The position numbers and the translations under genes were made by a program. The notes under the pieces are model-generated. The model was not told the origin of the DNA. It did no database searches and saw only the letters and a program-made list of their open reading frames with translations. Of a stretch of 64,000 nucleotides of DNA, positions 35,907 to 45,586 are shown piece after piece. The stretch covers positions 5,125,001 to 5,189,000 of the forward strand of contig NZ_CP095855.1 of assembly GCF_023100805.1 (NCBI RefSeq), written 5' to 3'. Each line of letters starts with the position of its first letter. The stretch's first letter is position 1. The DNA is from Chitinophaga filiformis. GTDB taxonomy: Bacteria; Bacteroidota; Bacteroidia; Chitinophagales; Chitinophagaceae.

Positions 35907-36277
35907 TACTGGTTGTTTTTAGCTTTTACGACAACTACTCCCTTTTGTACAATGAAACTGGCGCCGCCGCTGTGAAGACGGATGATGGGCTTTATTACTT
36001 CCGTGATCTGTAAGTTCCCGGTGCTTTCACCTGCTATGCTGGCTTCACAGTCTGTGCGGGTAATGTTGTAGTCTTCCCCGATAGGGTTATGATAAACAAA
36101 TCCTGTTGTATCATTGCTGCCTTGTATGCCCAGCCCCTGTTCCATGATCTCTTTCAGTTTATTCACATTTCGCTGGATGGAATTAGGTTCCTGCAGGGCG
36201 GATAACTTCTTTTCTATCTCAAACACCTGGTTCAGGATATCCAGGTATGACTTTGTTACTTTGATAGGATCGGTCAT
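35906..36277 (-). CDS. small GrpE-like protein, putative exchange factor
   Basis: 123 residues. An N-terminal coiled coil (about 8-50, FEIEKKLSALQE to IMEQGLGIQG) is followed by a beta domain whose pattern mirrors the GrpE wing: GEDYNITRTDCEAS in place of GEPFDPNLHEA, LQITEVIKPIIRL in place of GTVVEVLQKGYKL, and a final VQKGVVVVKAK in place of RPAKVVVSK. The identification is from pattern, length and overlap with the Hsp70 gene. It would act as nucleotide exchange factor for that Hsp70 (inference). Alternative: an unrelated coiled-coil adaptor. Confidence 0.55.
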   Translation of the reverse strand: MTDPIKVTKSYLDILNQVFEIEKKLSALQEPNSIQRNVNKLKEIMEQGLGIQGSNDTTGFVYHNPIGEDYNITRTDCEASIAGESTGNLQITEVIKPIIRLHSGGASFIVQKGVVVVKAKNNQ

Positions 36278-36428
36278 TGTTTAATTGTTTATGTGAGACA
36301 TGCCCAACAAGCAGGAACAGATCAAGCTGACAGGATTGAACAAGGTACTGATACGCGCAACAAGCCTGTTAAGTCCCCGGGCAACCACACTTAAAGAGAA
36401 TATTCTTTTACTTGTGACAAACACCCCG

Positions 36429-37706
36429 TCAGGAACAGGCTTTGATCAATATCATAAATACGATTACAGCCAGGGCAATGTAACCTATCTCTCTTGATCT
36501 CTTCGCATTAGCATCGTCAGTATCGTGCCCATCTACAACAGGTGCCCTGTCTTCATTGAAGATCTGAAACTTCGCCTGAGACAACAGTTCCAGTGTTTCC
36601 GCTTCCAGTCCCTGGATACGTTCTGCCATTTCTATATAGCTCATCGCTGCATCCTTATTCCGGTGATGCTTCCAGATATTGCCTCCCAATGTGCTCAGTT
36701 TAATAGCCAGGCGATATTTGATCGACTTGTACTTCCCCTCCAATGCGCTGATAGCAGCAATATCAATGTGTTTGTCGACCCAGATCTTCACACCTACTAC
36801 ATTCGTCTGCGGATTAGCAGCTGCTTCCACGATCTGGGACAATAGCCTGATAAGCTCCAGGTATTGGTTCACCACCGGATCATCTCCGTTTGCTGCTTTG
36901 ATATCCTGCTCAATATTCAATAGTACTTCGTAATCTTTTACAATTGTCTCCTTTGCTACGCCATCGATCTTCAGCAATAGTATATCCTGGTGCAATTGTT
37001 TGGCGACAGGCAGATTGGCTCTCGTGTTATTGATCTCTACCGAGAAGTTCCGCAGGGCAATCGCCATCTTATTGCGTAGCTCCTGGAAATAGGGAGGCAG
37101 TGTGTTTAAACGCTCTTTGTCCATCAATATCTTTGCACGTTCCACAACCGCGTTGATATCAATTTCTTTCTTTGTGTCCTTTACTTCTTCCGTTAGTGCC
37201 AGCACGTCTTCCACCTGCCTGACAAGGGCATTTCGCAGGGTCTTGTAAGATGCTTCCGTATCATCTGGTACTATAACAGGATCAATCGCCGTCAATTGAC
37301 TGAATGAGCCATCGTTCCGCTGCCAGGCTTTCCATAACATGCTGTCGTAAGCAGCGGCGAAATAAGGGCTTATAAAGCGTACAAAATCAGGCAGTTTGTA
37401 GATGCTCTCATGGCGGAAAGCAGTAAAGAAGCCTTCATCACCCTGCAGGAGGAATTTGCTCAGCGCAGCATGATTGGCGATGAAATGATAAAACTCCAGC
37501 TTATCGCGCTGTTCCAATTCATCGATCGCACGTTCACAGTCGGCCCGGGTCAGTTGTTGTCCATGGTAATCAAAAAAGCCATCATCTGAGAGCTCTATTT
37601 CCGCGAGTACGGCCTTTCTGCCCCTTTTTACAAGGGTGTCGTCAATGGTGGTGAGGTCTGTGGCAGCCAGGTGAAGGATCTCGACTGGATTAATAAATTG
37701 CGTCAT
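36429..37706 (-). CDS. tail-anchored protein of the Hsp70 module, possible degenerate J-like start
   Basis: 425 residues. The start INPVEILHLAATDLTTIDD with VKRGRKAVLAEIELSDDG resembles helix I and II of J domains (NPYEVLGL.., A.R.L..E), but the HPD motif is missing. The middle is helical (about 130-380), and the C-terminus is a single membrane helix (IGYIALAVIVFMILI) ending in CS, so the protein would be tail-anchored with a cytosolic body. It lies 151 bp upstream of the GrpE-like gene on the same strand. A co-chaperone or membrane tether for the Hsp70 is inferred. Confidence 0.55.
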   Translation of the reverse strand: MTQFINPVEILHLAATDLTTIDDTLVKRGRKAVLAEIELSDDGFFDYHGQQLTRADCERAIDELEQRDKLEFYHFIANHAALSKFLLQGDEGFFTAFRHESIYKLPDFVRFISPYFAAAYDSMLWKAWQRNDGSFSQLTAIDPVIVPDDTEASYKTLRNALVRQVEDVLALTEEVKDTKKEIDINAVVERAKILMDKERLNTLPPYFQELRNKMAIALRNFSVEINNTRANLPVAKQLHQDILLLKIDGVAKETIVKDYEVLLNIEQDIKAANGDDPVVNQYLELIRLLSQIVEAAANPQTNVVGVKIWVDKHIDIAAISALEGKYKSIKYRLAIKLSTLGGNIWKHHRNKDAAMSYIEMAERIQGLEAETLELLSQAKFQIFNEDRAPVVDGHDTDDANAKRSREIGYIALAVIVFMILIKACS

Positions 37707-38282
37707 AGTGTATTGTCCGGTAAAGGGGATACAGGGATTTTATAAAACATAAAAATATTAATATATTCTATACAGCGGGGAATAATTTCTATTGGCAGGT
37801 TAATGTATTGATCTTCAATCGGCTTCCTGCATACTCATTACTTTCGACGGAAGGTTCTGATTATCTTCATCTACTGGTGGTTATATCGATATTCAATCAA
37901 CTTTCCGCATACTCAATTACTTTCGACGGATGGTCCTGATTATCTGCATCTACTGGTGGTTATATCGATATTCAATCAACTTTCCGCATACTCAATTACT
38001 TTCGACGGATGGTCCTGATTATCTGCATCTACTGGTGGTTATATCGATATTCAATCAGCTTTCCGCATACTCATTATTTTCGACGGAAGGTTCTGATTAT
38101 CTGCATCTACAGGTGGTTATATTGATGCTCAATCAGCTTCCGCATACTCATTACTTTCGACGGATGGTCCTGATTATCTGCATCTACTGGTGGTTATATC
38201 GATATTCAATCAGCCATCTACATCGTTACAATTTCTCAAAGAGGCTAACAACGCGCTTGTATTCCGTATAGTAAGTTGAATC
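37707..38282. repeat. tandem ~79-bp array running into the next gene's 3' end
   Basis: Units begin with (T/C)TCAATC at 37814, 37892, 37971, 38050, 38128 and 38205; the next TCAATC, at 38282, is the end of the adjacent gene. Typical unit elements are CATACTCA.TTACTTTCGACG, TGATTATCTGCATCTACTGG and GGTTATATCGATA. The last unit keeps only the first 25 bases. Sequence 37707-37813 shows nothing clear beyond AT-rich DNA. Confidence 0.85.
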
Positions 38283-38819
38283 TCAATCGGCCATCAACAT
38301 CCTCATTACCTCCCACAGGTGCTCACAACTATCCAGGTCTTTCACCGGTGAAAGACCCAGTATGTTTTTCCTGATCTGATTGAGGCTACTCAGGCCGGGT
38401 AAGGCGCCATCAGGGTGTGCAAGCAGGCAGGCCAGGGCGGTCTTGAGTACGGTGGCTTTTACCCGCATGCTATGAGGGGAATACCGTGCGGGATGAAGAT
38501 GGATATATTTTCCCGGCTCATTACCCGGTAAAAGCACCCAGCGGGAAGTATCAGACAGGACGATCTCCACGTATCCACCGTTTGCCTTCAGCCATTCGAG
38601 GTAAGCTGCTTCATCAGTGATGCCGGCCTCCTGCACCTTAGCCGTGACCTCTTCAAAAAGGGCTGGGATATCGAGGTCGCCATAGTAAATATCCATTTGA
38701 GAATTGCCCAGCACTTTCAACCGGCCGGGAAGAGTGTCTGGTGTCATCTTCCCCAGTTCCCGGTGGATGTACGCACGATGATGCTTGAGTGCATTGAAAA
38801 GGATGTTGGACATCTTCAT
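38283..38819 (-). CDS. uncharacterised 178-residue protein
   Basis: No family recognised. Cytosolic, mixed alpha/beta. The N-terminal part (MKMSNILFNALKHHRAYIH) is helical and basic. The middle contains LDIPALFEEVTAKVQEAG and a strand-rich WVLLPGNEPGKYIHLHPARY. The C-terminal third is helical and ends EVMRMLMAD. It lies 78 bp downstream of the TolC-like gene on the same strand, perhaps read through from the efflux operon. The last 10 codons resemble the repeat units that follow. Confidence 0.6.
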   Translation of the reverse strand: MKMSNILFNALKHHRAYIHRELGKMTPDTLPGRLKVLGNSQMDIYYGDLDIPALFEEVTAKVQEAGITDEAAYLEWLKANGGYVEIVLSDTSRWVLLPGNEPGKYIHLHPARYSPHSMRVKATVLKTALACLLAHPDGALPGLSSLNQIRKNILGLSPVKDLDSCEHLWEVMRMLMAD

Positions 38820-38897
38820 TGATGATAAGCGAACTTGTATAAACAGAAAAACGCCACAAAAATGTGACGTTTTCCCGAATATACAAGTAATGTATAT

Positions 38898-40319
38898 TTA
38901 TCGCCAACCGCCCCCGAGGGAACGGTAAAGATCTACCACTGCATACAGCTGATCTCTTTTGAGATTGCTGATCTCCAGCTCACTTTGTAATACGTTGCTT
39001 TGTGCCACAATCACTTCCAGGTAGGTAGCCCTGCCGCTCTCGAACAGCTGATTGGCATTGTGTACCGCCTGTTGTAATGCCTGCACTTTATTGGACGCAA
39101 TATCATATTGCGATTTCAGTTTTTCGATCTTCACCAGGGCATCAGACACCTCTCCTACTGCATCCAGCACATTCTGTCTGAAGCGGATCACGGATTGTTC
39201 TCTTTCGATCTTCGCCACTTCAAACTGTGTTTTCAGCTCCTTACGGGCAAACAGGGGCTGTGTAATACCTGCTGTTGCCAGTCCGAAGAGGGATGAAGGG
39301 ATCTGGAACCACTCGCTGAACTTCACCGCGTTGATACCTCCCTGGGCTGTAATGGTCAGGGAAGGATACATCCTGGCTTTGGTTACGCCTACTTTGGCAT
39401 TGGCCATTGTCAGGGCCAGCTCGCTGCTTCTTACGTCCGGCCTGCGGCTCAGCATATCAGAAGGAATACCGGTAGACAGTTTGTCGGTCAGCGGATATTC
39501 ATTCAGCCTGGTATGCCTTTCTATTGCTGCAGGCAATTCTCCTGAGAGGATGCGGAGTGCGTTTTCCTGTACCGCCATATTCTGCTCTATCTGCGGAATA
39601 AGCTGTGCGGCTGTAAGCTGTTGCGCTTCGGCCTGTTGTACAGCCACCAGCGTTACCTGTCCGGCGTCATACTGCAGGCGGATAATCCGCAGGGTGCTGT
39701 CGTTCAGTTTAAGATTACGCTGCGCTACTTCCATCTGTTCATCCAGCATCAGCAGGTTGTAGTAGGCCTTTGAAACGGTGCTCACGAGGTCTGTCTGCAA
39801 CAGTTTCTTCGACTCTTCGGTTTGCAGGTACGCGGCTAAAGCCGACTTCTTCTGGTTACGGATCTTACCCCAGATATCTGCTTCCCATGAAAACTGCAGG
39901 TTAGCGTTATAATCTTCCAGGTGTTGTGTGCCCAGGAAGTTACTGAGGCTGATACCGTTCAGACTATTGTCGGAAGGCCTGGTGGTACCTGCCGTCACAT
40001 TCAGTGTGGCGGAAGGTACATTGAGCAGTTTCGCCTGTCTTAACTGCAGCTTTGCAGTTTCGATATTCAGCAGGGCGATCTGCATATCATAATTCTTACG
40101 AATAGCGTTGTCTATCAGGCTTTTCAGGGTAGCGTCCGCAAAGAAGTTCTCCCAGGGAAGACTTGCGATGCTGGCTGTATCCGTTGTCTGAACACCATTC
40201 CTGAAAGCAGCAGGCAGTTCCGGCTGCGGGGTAGGTGTATCTTTGGACACTTTACATGCCTCCAAGAATCCTGCTCCTATTAACCCTATTAAAAAATACT
40301 TATTTATCTGTGCTCTCAT
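38898..40319 (-). CDS. TolC-like outer-membrane efflux lipoprotein
   Basis: 473 residues with a lipoprotein signal (GFLEAC, Cys22). Two outer-membrane efflux repeats with long coiled helices; typical motifs include NYDMQIALLNIETAKLQLRQ, FSWEADIWGKIRNQKKSA, IPSDMLSRRPDVRSSELAL and YRSLGGGW at the C-terminus. The class is the NodT/CusC type. Its start overlaps the RND pump stop (ATGA), so the outer-membrane duct is translated with the pump. Confidence 0.95.
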   Translation of the reverse strand: MRAQINKYFLIGLIGAGFLEACKVSKDTPTPQPELPAAFRNGVQTTDTASIASLPWENFFADATLKSLIDNAIRKNYDMQIALLNIETAKLQLRQAKLLNVPSATLNVTAGTTRPSDNSLNGISLSNFLGTQHLEDYNANLQFSWEADIWGKIRNQKKSALAAYLQTEESKKLLQTDLVSTVSKAYYNLLMLDEQMEVAQRNLKLNDSTLRIIRLQYDAGQVTLVAVQQAEAQQLTAAQLIPQIEQNMAVQENALRILSGELPAAIERHTRLNEYPLTDKLSTGIPSDMLSRRPDVRSSELALTMANAKVGVTKARMYPSLTITAQGGINAVKFSEWFQIPSSLFGLATAGITQPLFARKELKTQFEVAKIEREQSVIRFRQNVLDAVGEVSDALVKIEKLKSQYDIASNKVQALQQAVHNANQLFESGRATYLEVIVAQSNVLQSELEISNLKRDQLYAVVDLYRSLGGGWR

Positions 40320-43300
40320 ACTAATTCCGGTTTAACGGCTTTCGCCTTTTCATTGTTAACAACGGCAGGTGATTTGCCGGTGATCTTCTCCTGGAGGAAC
40401 TGGAATATCACAAACAACACAGGAATCACGAACAATCCCAGTACTACTCCGCTCACCATACCTCCTGCTGCACCAATACTGATAGAGTGGTTACCGATAG
40501 CAGAAGGACCGTTGTCGCTCATCATTGGTATCAGACCTACCACGAATGCCAATGAGGTCATGAGGATAGGACGTAACCTCAGCCTTGCTGCTTCAATAGC
40601 TGCAAACACCAGGTTCTTACCCGCACGTCTTCTCTGGCTGGCATATTCTACGATCAGGATGGCGTTCTTGGCCAGCAACCCGATCAACATTACCAGGGCT
40701 ACCTGTACATAGATATTGTTGGAGATATCAGTGTAACGGATAGACAGGAATACGCCGAGGATACCGGTAGGAATGGACAGGATCACCGCCAGTGGCAGGA
40801 TATAGCTTTCATATTGTGCTGCCAGCAGGAAGTATACGAACAACAGACAGAGTGAGAAGATGATCACTGATTGTCCGCTGGAAGAGATCTCTTCCCTTGT
40901 CATACCGGAGAATTCATAAGAATAACCGGTAGGCAGGTAACTGGCTGCTACTTCTTCTACTGCCTTGATCGCGTCACCGGAACTGAAGCCCGGTTTGGAG
41001 ATCACGTTCAGACTGATAGAGTTAAACAGGTTATAGCGGGAAGTATTTTCCGGGCCGAATACACGTTTTAAGTTCACCAGTGATTTCACGGGCACCATTT
41101 CATTCAGCCTGTTCTTCACGAAGATACCGTCCATAGATGTTGGCGCAGCACGTTCGTCTTTTTCAGCCTGCAGCATTACCCTGTAGTATTTACCGAAACG
41201 GTTGAAATCTGCCGCCTGTGTACTACCGAAGTAAGCGCCCATTGTGGTCAGGATGTCTTTTACATTCACGCTCAGCTGCTCTGCTTTTTCCGCATCTACT
41301 TCAATTTCATACTGCGGATAATCAGCTCTGAAAGTGGTGAATGCAAATGCTATTTCGGGACGTTTCATCAACTCCCCGATAAAGCCATAAGCTACACCGG
41401 CGAATTTGTCCAGTTTTCCTGAAGTTTTGTCCTGCAGCACCATATCCAATGCATCTACGTTACTGAAACCGGGCACAGTTGGGAATGTGAACACGAAGAA
41501 ACTTGCGTCCTGGATGGTAGCGAGTTTTCCTCTTACCTGGTCCATGATGGCGTTGATGTCTTTCACCGGTCCCCTTTCCTTCGCATCTTTCAGCAGGATG
41601 AATGCCACACCGGCGTTAGGGCTGGAAGCGGAGGTCAGGATGTTGAAACCAGACAATCCCATCAGGGTTCTTTTAGATGGCAGATCGCCCAGTACTGATT
41701 CCACCTGCTTGATCACAGCGGTGGTCCTGTCGAGGGACGCGCCTGGCTGCATAGACATGGAGATAGCGATGAAACCCTGGTCTTCAGAAGGAATGAAGCC
41801 TGTAGGCGTTTTTCTTACCAGGTAAACGGTAGAAACGATCACTATTACAAGTCCCACAATGCTCACCCATTTGTGACGGATCAGGAAGCGAAGACTGTCA
41901 ACATATTTACCTGTCAGACGATCAAAGCCGGTGTTAAAGCCTGCAAAGAATTTCTCTTTGAAGGTCAGTTTATGGTTTTTGTCGTGCGGATCACCATGAT
42001 GATGTACTTCTTTCAGGAACAATGCCGCCAGTGCAGGGCTCAATGTCAGGGCGTTCACGGCAGAGATCACGATCGCGATCGCCAGTGTGAAGGCGAACTG
42101 ACGGTAGAACACGCCGGTAGAACCTTCCATGAAACCTACGGGCAGGAACACGGCTGACATTACGAGTGTAATGGACACGATGGCGCCGCTGATCTCGCTC
42201 ATAGCGGATACAGTCGCTTCTCTTGGTCCCATATGTTTCTTCTCCATTTTCGAGTGTACCGCTTCGACGACGACGATGGCGTCGTCCACTACGATACCGA
42301 TGGCGAGTACCAGGGCGAAAAGTGTCAGCAGGTTGATAGAGAAGCCCAGCAGGGAGATAAAGAAGAAGGTACCGATGATGGCCACAGGCACGGCAATAGC
42401 CGGGATCAGCGTAGAGCGGAAATCCTGCAGGAAAATGAATACCACAATGAATACCAGGATAAATGCTTCAATGAGCGTATGTTTCACCTGTTCAATAGAC
42501 AGGTCAAGTGTATCCTTGGTATTGTAGAGGATCAGGTGTTTTACTCCTTTCGGGAAATCCTTTGACAGTTTATCCATCAGTTTCATGATGGAGATCTGGA
42601 TCTCGTTGGAGTTGGAACCTGCCAGCTGGAAAGCGGCGATGTTGATACCGGGCTTGCCATTTACGCGGGTATAGTTACCGTAGGTGTAAGCGCCAAATTC
42701 AACCCTGGCCACATCTTTCAGGCGCAGCATAGAACCGTCGCCGTTGGACCTGATCACGATGTTCTCATAGTCTTCGGGTTTGGTCAGCTTACCTTTATAT
42801 TTTATAACGTATTCGAAAGATTCCGTGCTGCTTTCACCAAATTTACCGGGAGCAGCTTCGAGGCTTTTATCCTGTATAGCAGCCGTTACATCTCTCGGAG
42901 TGAGGTTGTAGGCAGCCATCTGTTTAGGATTCAGCCAGATCCTCATGGAGTAGTCTTTGTTACCACCGAAGATGATGGACTGTCCTACACCGGGAATCCT
43001 TTTGATCTCAGGGATGATGTTGATCTGTGCATAGTTGGCCAGGAATGTCTGGTCGTATACCTTAGGATCTTCTGAGTACATGTCTACCACCATCAGCAAG
43101 CTATTCTGCTGTTTAGCGGTGGTCACACCTGCCTGTACCACTTCGGCAGGCAACTGTGCGGTAGCCTGGGCCACCCTGTTCTGTACGTTCACAGCCGCCT
43201 GGTCGGGGTCTGTACCGAGTTTAAAGAATACGGTGATCACCAGTGAACCGTCGTTACTCGCAGTGGATGTCATGTATATCATGTTCTCCACCCCGTTGAT

Positions 43301-43504
43301 CGATTCCTCCAGTGAAGGCGCTACCGAACGCAGGATCGTTTCTGCGTTGGCGCCCGGGTATAATGCTGTTACCTGCACTGCCGGAGGGGCAATGTCCGGG
43401 AACTTCTGCAAGGGCAGCTTCGCGAGACCGAGCACCCCGAGTATAACCATTATGATAGAGATCACCGTTGCGAGAACGGGTCTTTCAATGAATTTCTTAA
43501 GCAT
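40316..43504 (-). CDS. RND efflux pump, HAE1 type inner-membrane subunit
   Basis: 1062 residues, the usual length. Twelve membrane helices and two large periplasmic loops. The N-terminus is FIERPVLATVISIIMVILG, the proton-relay region in helix 4 has GIVVDDAIVVVEAVHSKMEK with the paired Asp, and the porter domain includes YSMRIWLNPKQMAAYNL. AcrB/MexB-like, so hydrophobic drugs rather than metals are the likely substrates. Starts 45 bp after the adaptor gene and overlaps the TolC-like gene. Confidence 0.97.
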   Translation of the reverse strand: MLKKFIERPVLATVISIIMVILGVLGLAKLPLQKFPDIAPPAVQVTALYPGANAETILRSVAPSLEESINGVENMIYMTSTASNDGSLVITVFFKLGTDPDQAAVNVQNRVAQATAQLPAEVVQAGVTTAKQQNSLLMVVDMYSEDPKVYDQTFLANYAQINIIPEIKRIPGVGQSIIFGGNKDYSMRIWLNPKQMAAYNLTPRDVTAAIQDKSLEAAPGKFGESSTESFEYVIKYKGKLTKPEDYENIVIRSNGDGSMLRLKDVARVEFGAYTYGNYTRVNGKPGINIAAFQLAGSNSNEIQISIMKLMDKLSKDFPKGVKHLILYNTKDTLDLSIEQVKHTLIEAFILVFIVVFIFLQDFRSTLIPAIAVPVAIIGTFFFISLLGFSINLLTLFALVLAIGIVVDDAIVVVEAVHSKMEKKHMGPREATVSAMSEISGAIVSITLVMSAVFLPVGFMEGSTGVFYRQFAFTLAIAIVISAVNALTLSPALAALFLKEVHHHGDPHDKNHKLTFKEKFFAGFNTGFDRLTGKYVDSLRFLIRHKWVSIVGLVIVIVSTVYLVRKTPTGFIPSEDQGFIAISMSMQPGASLDRTTAVIKQVESVLGDLPSKRTLMGLSGFNILTSASSPNAGVAFILLKDAKERGPVKDINAIMDQVRGKLATIQDASFFVFTFPTVPGFSNVDALDMVLQDKTSGKLDKFAGVAYGFIGELMKRPEIAFAFTTFRADYPQYEIEVDAEKAEQLSVNVKDILTTMGAYFGSTQAADFNRFGKYYRVMLQAEKDERAAPTSMDGIFVKNRLNEMVPVKSLVNLKRVFGPENTSRYNLFNSISLNVISKPGFSSGDAIKAVEEVAASYLPTGYSYEFSGMTREEISSSGQSVIIFSLCLLFVYFLLAAQYESYILPLAVILSIPTGILGVFLSIRYTDISNNIYVQVALVMLIGLLAKNAILIVEYASQRRRAGKNLVFAAIEAARLRLRPILMTSLAFVVGLIPMMSDNGPSAIGNHSISIGAAGGMVSGVVLGLFVIPVLFVIFQFLQEKITGKSPAVVNNEKAKAVKPELV

Positions 43505-43549
43505 GTGTATTTATTTTAGGAGAAAGACAAGCAGCATACCAGGATCAGA

Positions 43550-44692
43550 TCATCCTTTTGCTACCGGTTTTGCCTTTTCCGGTTTGATTTCTGTACCTTC
43601 TTTCAGACGGTCCACTCCAGTTATTACGATTACGTCACCGGCTTTCACGCCGTCTTTTACCAGGTACTGATTACCACTAGTGCCTATAATGGTGATGGCC
43701 TGGCGGGTGATCTTGTTGTCTTTACCAACGGTGTATACAAACACCCTGTCCTGTACTTCGATAGTAGCTGCCTGTGGTACCAGGAGCGCCTCTTTAAACT
43801 GACGCTGCAGTCTTACTTTACCGGTATTGCCTGTACGGATAGTGCCTTTTTCGTTAGGGAAAACGGCCCTTAAGGTGATAGCGCCGGTATTCTTTTCGAA
43901 CTGTCCGTCGATCATATCTACTTTACCTTTCTTTTCATAGATATGATTATCGGCCAGTACCAGTTCTGCAGGCGGCAGATTTCTCAGTTTTTCTTCCAGC
44001 GTAGTACCGGCATAGTTATCTTTAAAAGTGAAGAAATCGCTTTCACTCAGGGAGAAGTATGCATAGATCTCGTGTACGTCTGAAAGTTTGGTCAGCGGCT
44101 CAGGATCGTTGAGAGAAATGAGTGCGCCGGCCTTTTTAGGGATCCTGCCGATATATCCGCTTACAGGAGCGGTAATATTCGTATAACCGAGGTTGATAGA
44201 TGCGGCAGCTACCAGTGCTTTCGCCTGTTCAACGTTGGCGGTGGCCACTTCATACGCCGTTTTAGCAGTGCGCAGCTGTATATCAGATACTACTTTGTTG
44301 GCTACGAGCGGCGTTACTTTGTCTACCTCCAGCTGTGCATTGAGTACGGCTGCTTCGGCTGCGTGCAGGGAAGCTTTTGCATTGTTCAGCTGCTCACGGT
44401 AACGGTGGTCGTCTATTTTAAATAATGGCTGACCTGCCTTTACGTAAGCGCCTTCATCTACATATACTTTCTCCAGGTAACCGTCTACCTGTGAACGGAT
44501 CTCTACGTTTACCTTTCCTTCCAGTGATGCTGTATAATCGTTCTGCGTGTTGGCGTCTGCGGCACCAATCGTCACAACTTCCGCCGGCACAGCGGTAGGG
44601 GCTTCATTATGGGCAGACGAAGACTTACAGCTGTATAATCCTGACAGGATTAGTCCTACGAGCAAGCTCCAAATTAATACGTCTTTTTTCAT
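43550..44692 (-). CDS. RND efflux periplasmic adaptor (membrane fusion protein)
   Basis: 380 residues. Lipoprotein signal (SGLYSC, Cys22), then the lipoyl/barrel-sandwich halves (NVEIRSQVDGYLEKVYVDEG and ITAPVSGYIGRIPKKAG), a helical hairpin between them (about 100-165), a beta-barrel domain and a membrane-proximal domain (RVFVYTVGKDNKITRQAI). It links the inner-membrane pump to the outer-membrane duct. First gene of the efflux operon. A weak -7-like TCTCTTTG lies 25 bp upstream, and a stronger regulatory clue is the TetR-type site at 44947. Confidence 0.96.
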   Translation of the reverse strand: MKKDVLIWSLLVGLILSGLYSCKSSSAHNEAPTAVPAEVVTIGAADANTQNDYTASLEGKVNVEIRSQVDGYLEKVYVDEGAYVKAGQPLFKIDDHRYREQLNNAKASLHAAEAAVLNAQLEVDKVTPLVANKVVSDIQLRTAKTAYEVATANVEQAKALVAAASINLGYTNITAPVSGYIGRIPKKAGALISLNDPEPLTKLSDVHEIYAYFSLSESDFFTFKDNYAGTTLEEKLRNLPPAELVLADNHIYEKKGKVDMIDGQFEKNTGAITLRAVFPNEKGTIRTGNTGKVRLQRQFKEALLVPQAATIEVQDRVFVYTVGKDNKITRQAITIIGTSGNQYLVKDGVKAGDVIVITGVDRLKEGTEIKPEKAKPVAKG

Positions 44693-44946
44693 GTTCTATT
44701 GATTGTGTGTAATTGACAAAGAGATCCCCGGTTCGCATAATAATATGCAAATCGGTACTGAACAGTAAATGCAATGCAAGGCCGTAATCGATGCTCAGAG
44801 AGCAATGATCACAGTTTGTAGTTGTTGAAGGTAAAGCGAGCGATTAAGGCGAGATGGTCAGATCATCACCTGTACGAAACGACCCTGTTAAGGGTTGGCA
44901 TTCTCATTTATTATATTTAAAGATGCTATACATCGGTAGCAGCTGT

Positions 44947-44970
44947 TTCTGAAATGAGCGTTCCAAAATT
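44947..44970. promoter_or_regulatory. candidate TetR operator upstream of the efflux operon
   Basis: TTCTGAAATGAGCGTTCCAA plus AATT, almost identical to the site in front of the TetR gene at 45597 (differences at two core bases). It lies 255 bp upstream of the adaptor start, in the 304-bp gap between the TetR stop and the efflux genes. Confidence 0.6.
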
Positions 44971-44996
44971 ACACAAAAAAAATCTTCAAATGCAAC

Positions 44997-45578
44997 TCAA
45001 TTTCTCAAATGTTTTTTCGTATAGGCTGCCATTTCTTTTATCAGGTCAGCATCTTTAAACTGAATAAATGATTGTTTCCAGCCACAGAAGCCGTTAAAGA
45101 TAATATGAGCAAGCACCGAAGGATTCTTATCATGAGCAATTTCCCCCTGTTCTTTTGCCCTGCTTAGTAGATCGGTAAAAAGGCCGATCGTTCTATCACT
45201 TGTCTGTTTAATAATGCGGCGAACTTCTTCATCGTCGCCGGCCAGTTCGAAGGAGGACTTCATGCCCATACAGCACTTACAATCGTAGATTGTACCCGTC
45301 ACGTAAACATCAATGATCCTTTCCATCGTTTGCAGGGGTGTCAGGTCCTTCAGTTTTAAAACTGATTCATAATCCTGTGCTGCGAGGTATCCGTATGTTC
45401 TCAGGCATTCCAGGAAGAGGTTATGTTTGTCGCCAAAAGAGTTATACAAACTACTCCTGTTGATCTGCATGGCATCCACCAGGTCCTGCATGGAAGTGGC
45501 ATTGTAGCCCTTCTCCCAGAACACATCCAGTGCTTTTGCGATCTTTTCTTCAGGAATAAATTCTTTATCTCTGGCCAT
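44997..45578 (-). CDS. TetR/AcrR-family transcriptional regulator
   Basis: 193 residues. An N-terminal helix-turn-helix of TetR type (about 10-55: ALDVFWEKGYNATSMQDLVD, then MQINRSSLYNSFGDKHNLF). The C-terminal ligand domain contains a CKCCMGMKSSF cysteine cluster that could respond to thiol reagents or metals. Same strand as and upstream of the RND operon, so it is likely its repressor. Its own promoter has an operator candidate between the -33 and -7 elements. Confidence 0.92.
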   Translation of the reverse strand: MARDKEFIPEEKIAKALDVFWEKGYNATSMQDLVDAMQINRSSLYNSFGDKHNLFLECLRTYGYLAAQDYESVLKLKDLTPLQTMERIIDVYVTGTIYDCKCCMGMKSSFELAGDDEEVRRIIKQTSDRTIGLFTDLLSRAKEQGEIAHDKNPSVLAHIIFNGFCGWKQSFIQFKDADLIKEMAAYTKKHLRN

Positions 45579-45586
45579 AACGAGGA

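Noticed and set aside
37930..38271. 113-residue plus-strand ORF with repeated LIICIYWWLYRY
   Set aside because: Accidental reading of the 79-bp tandem array.
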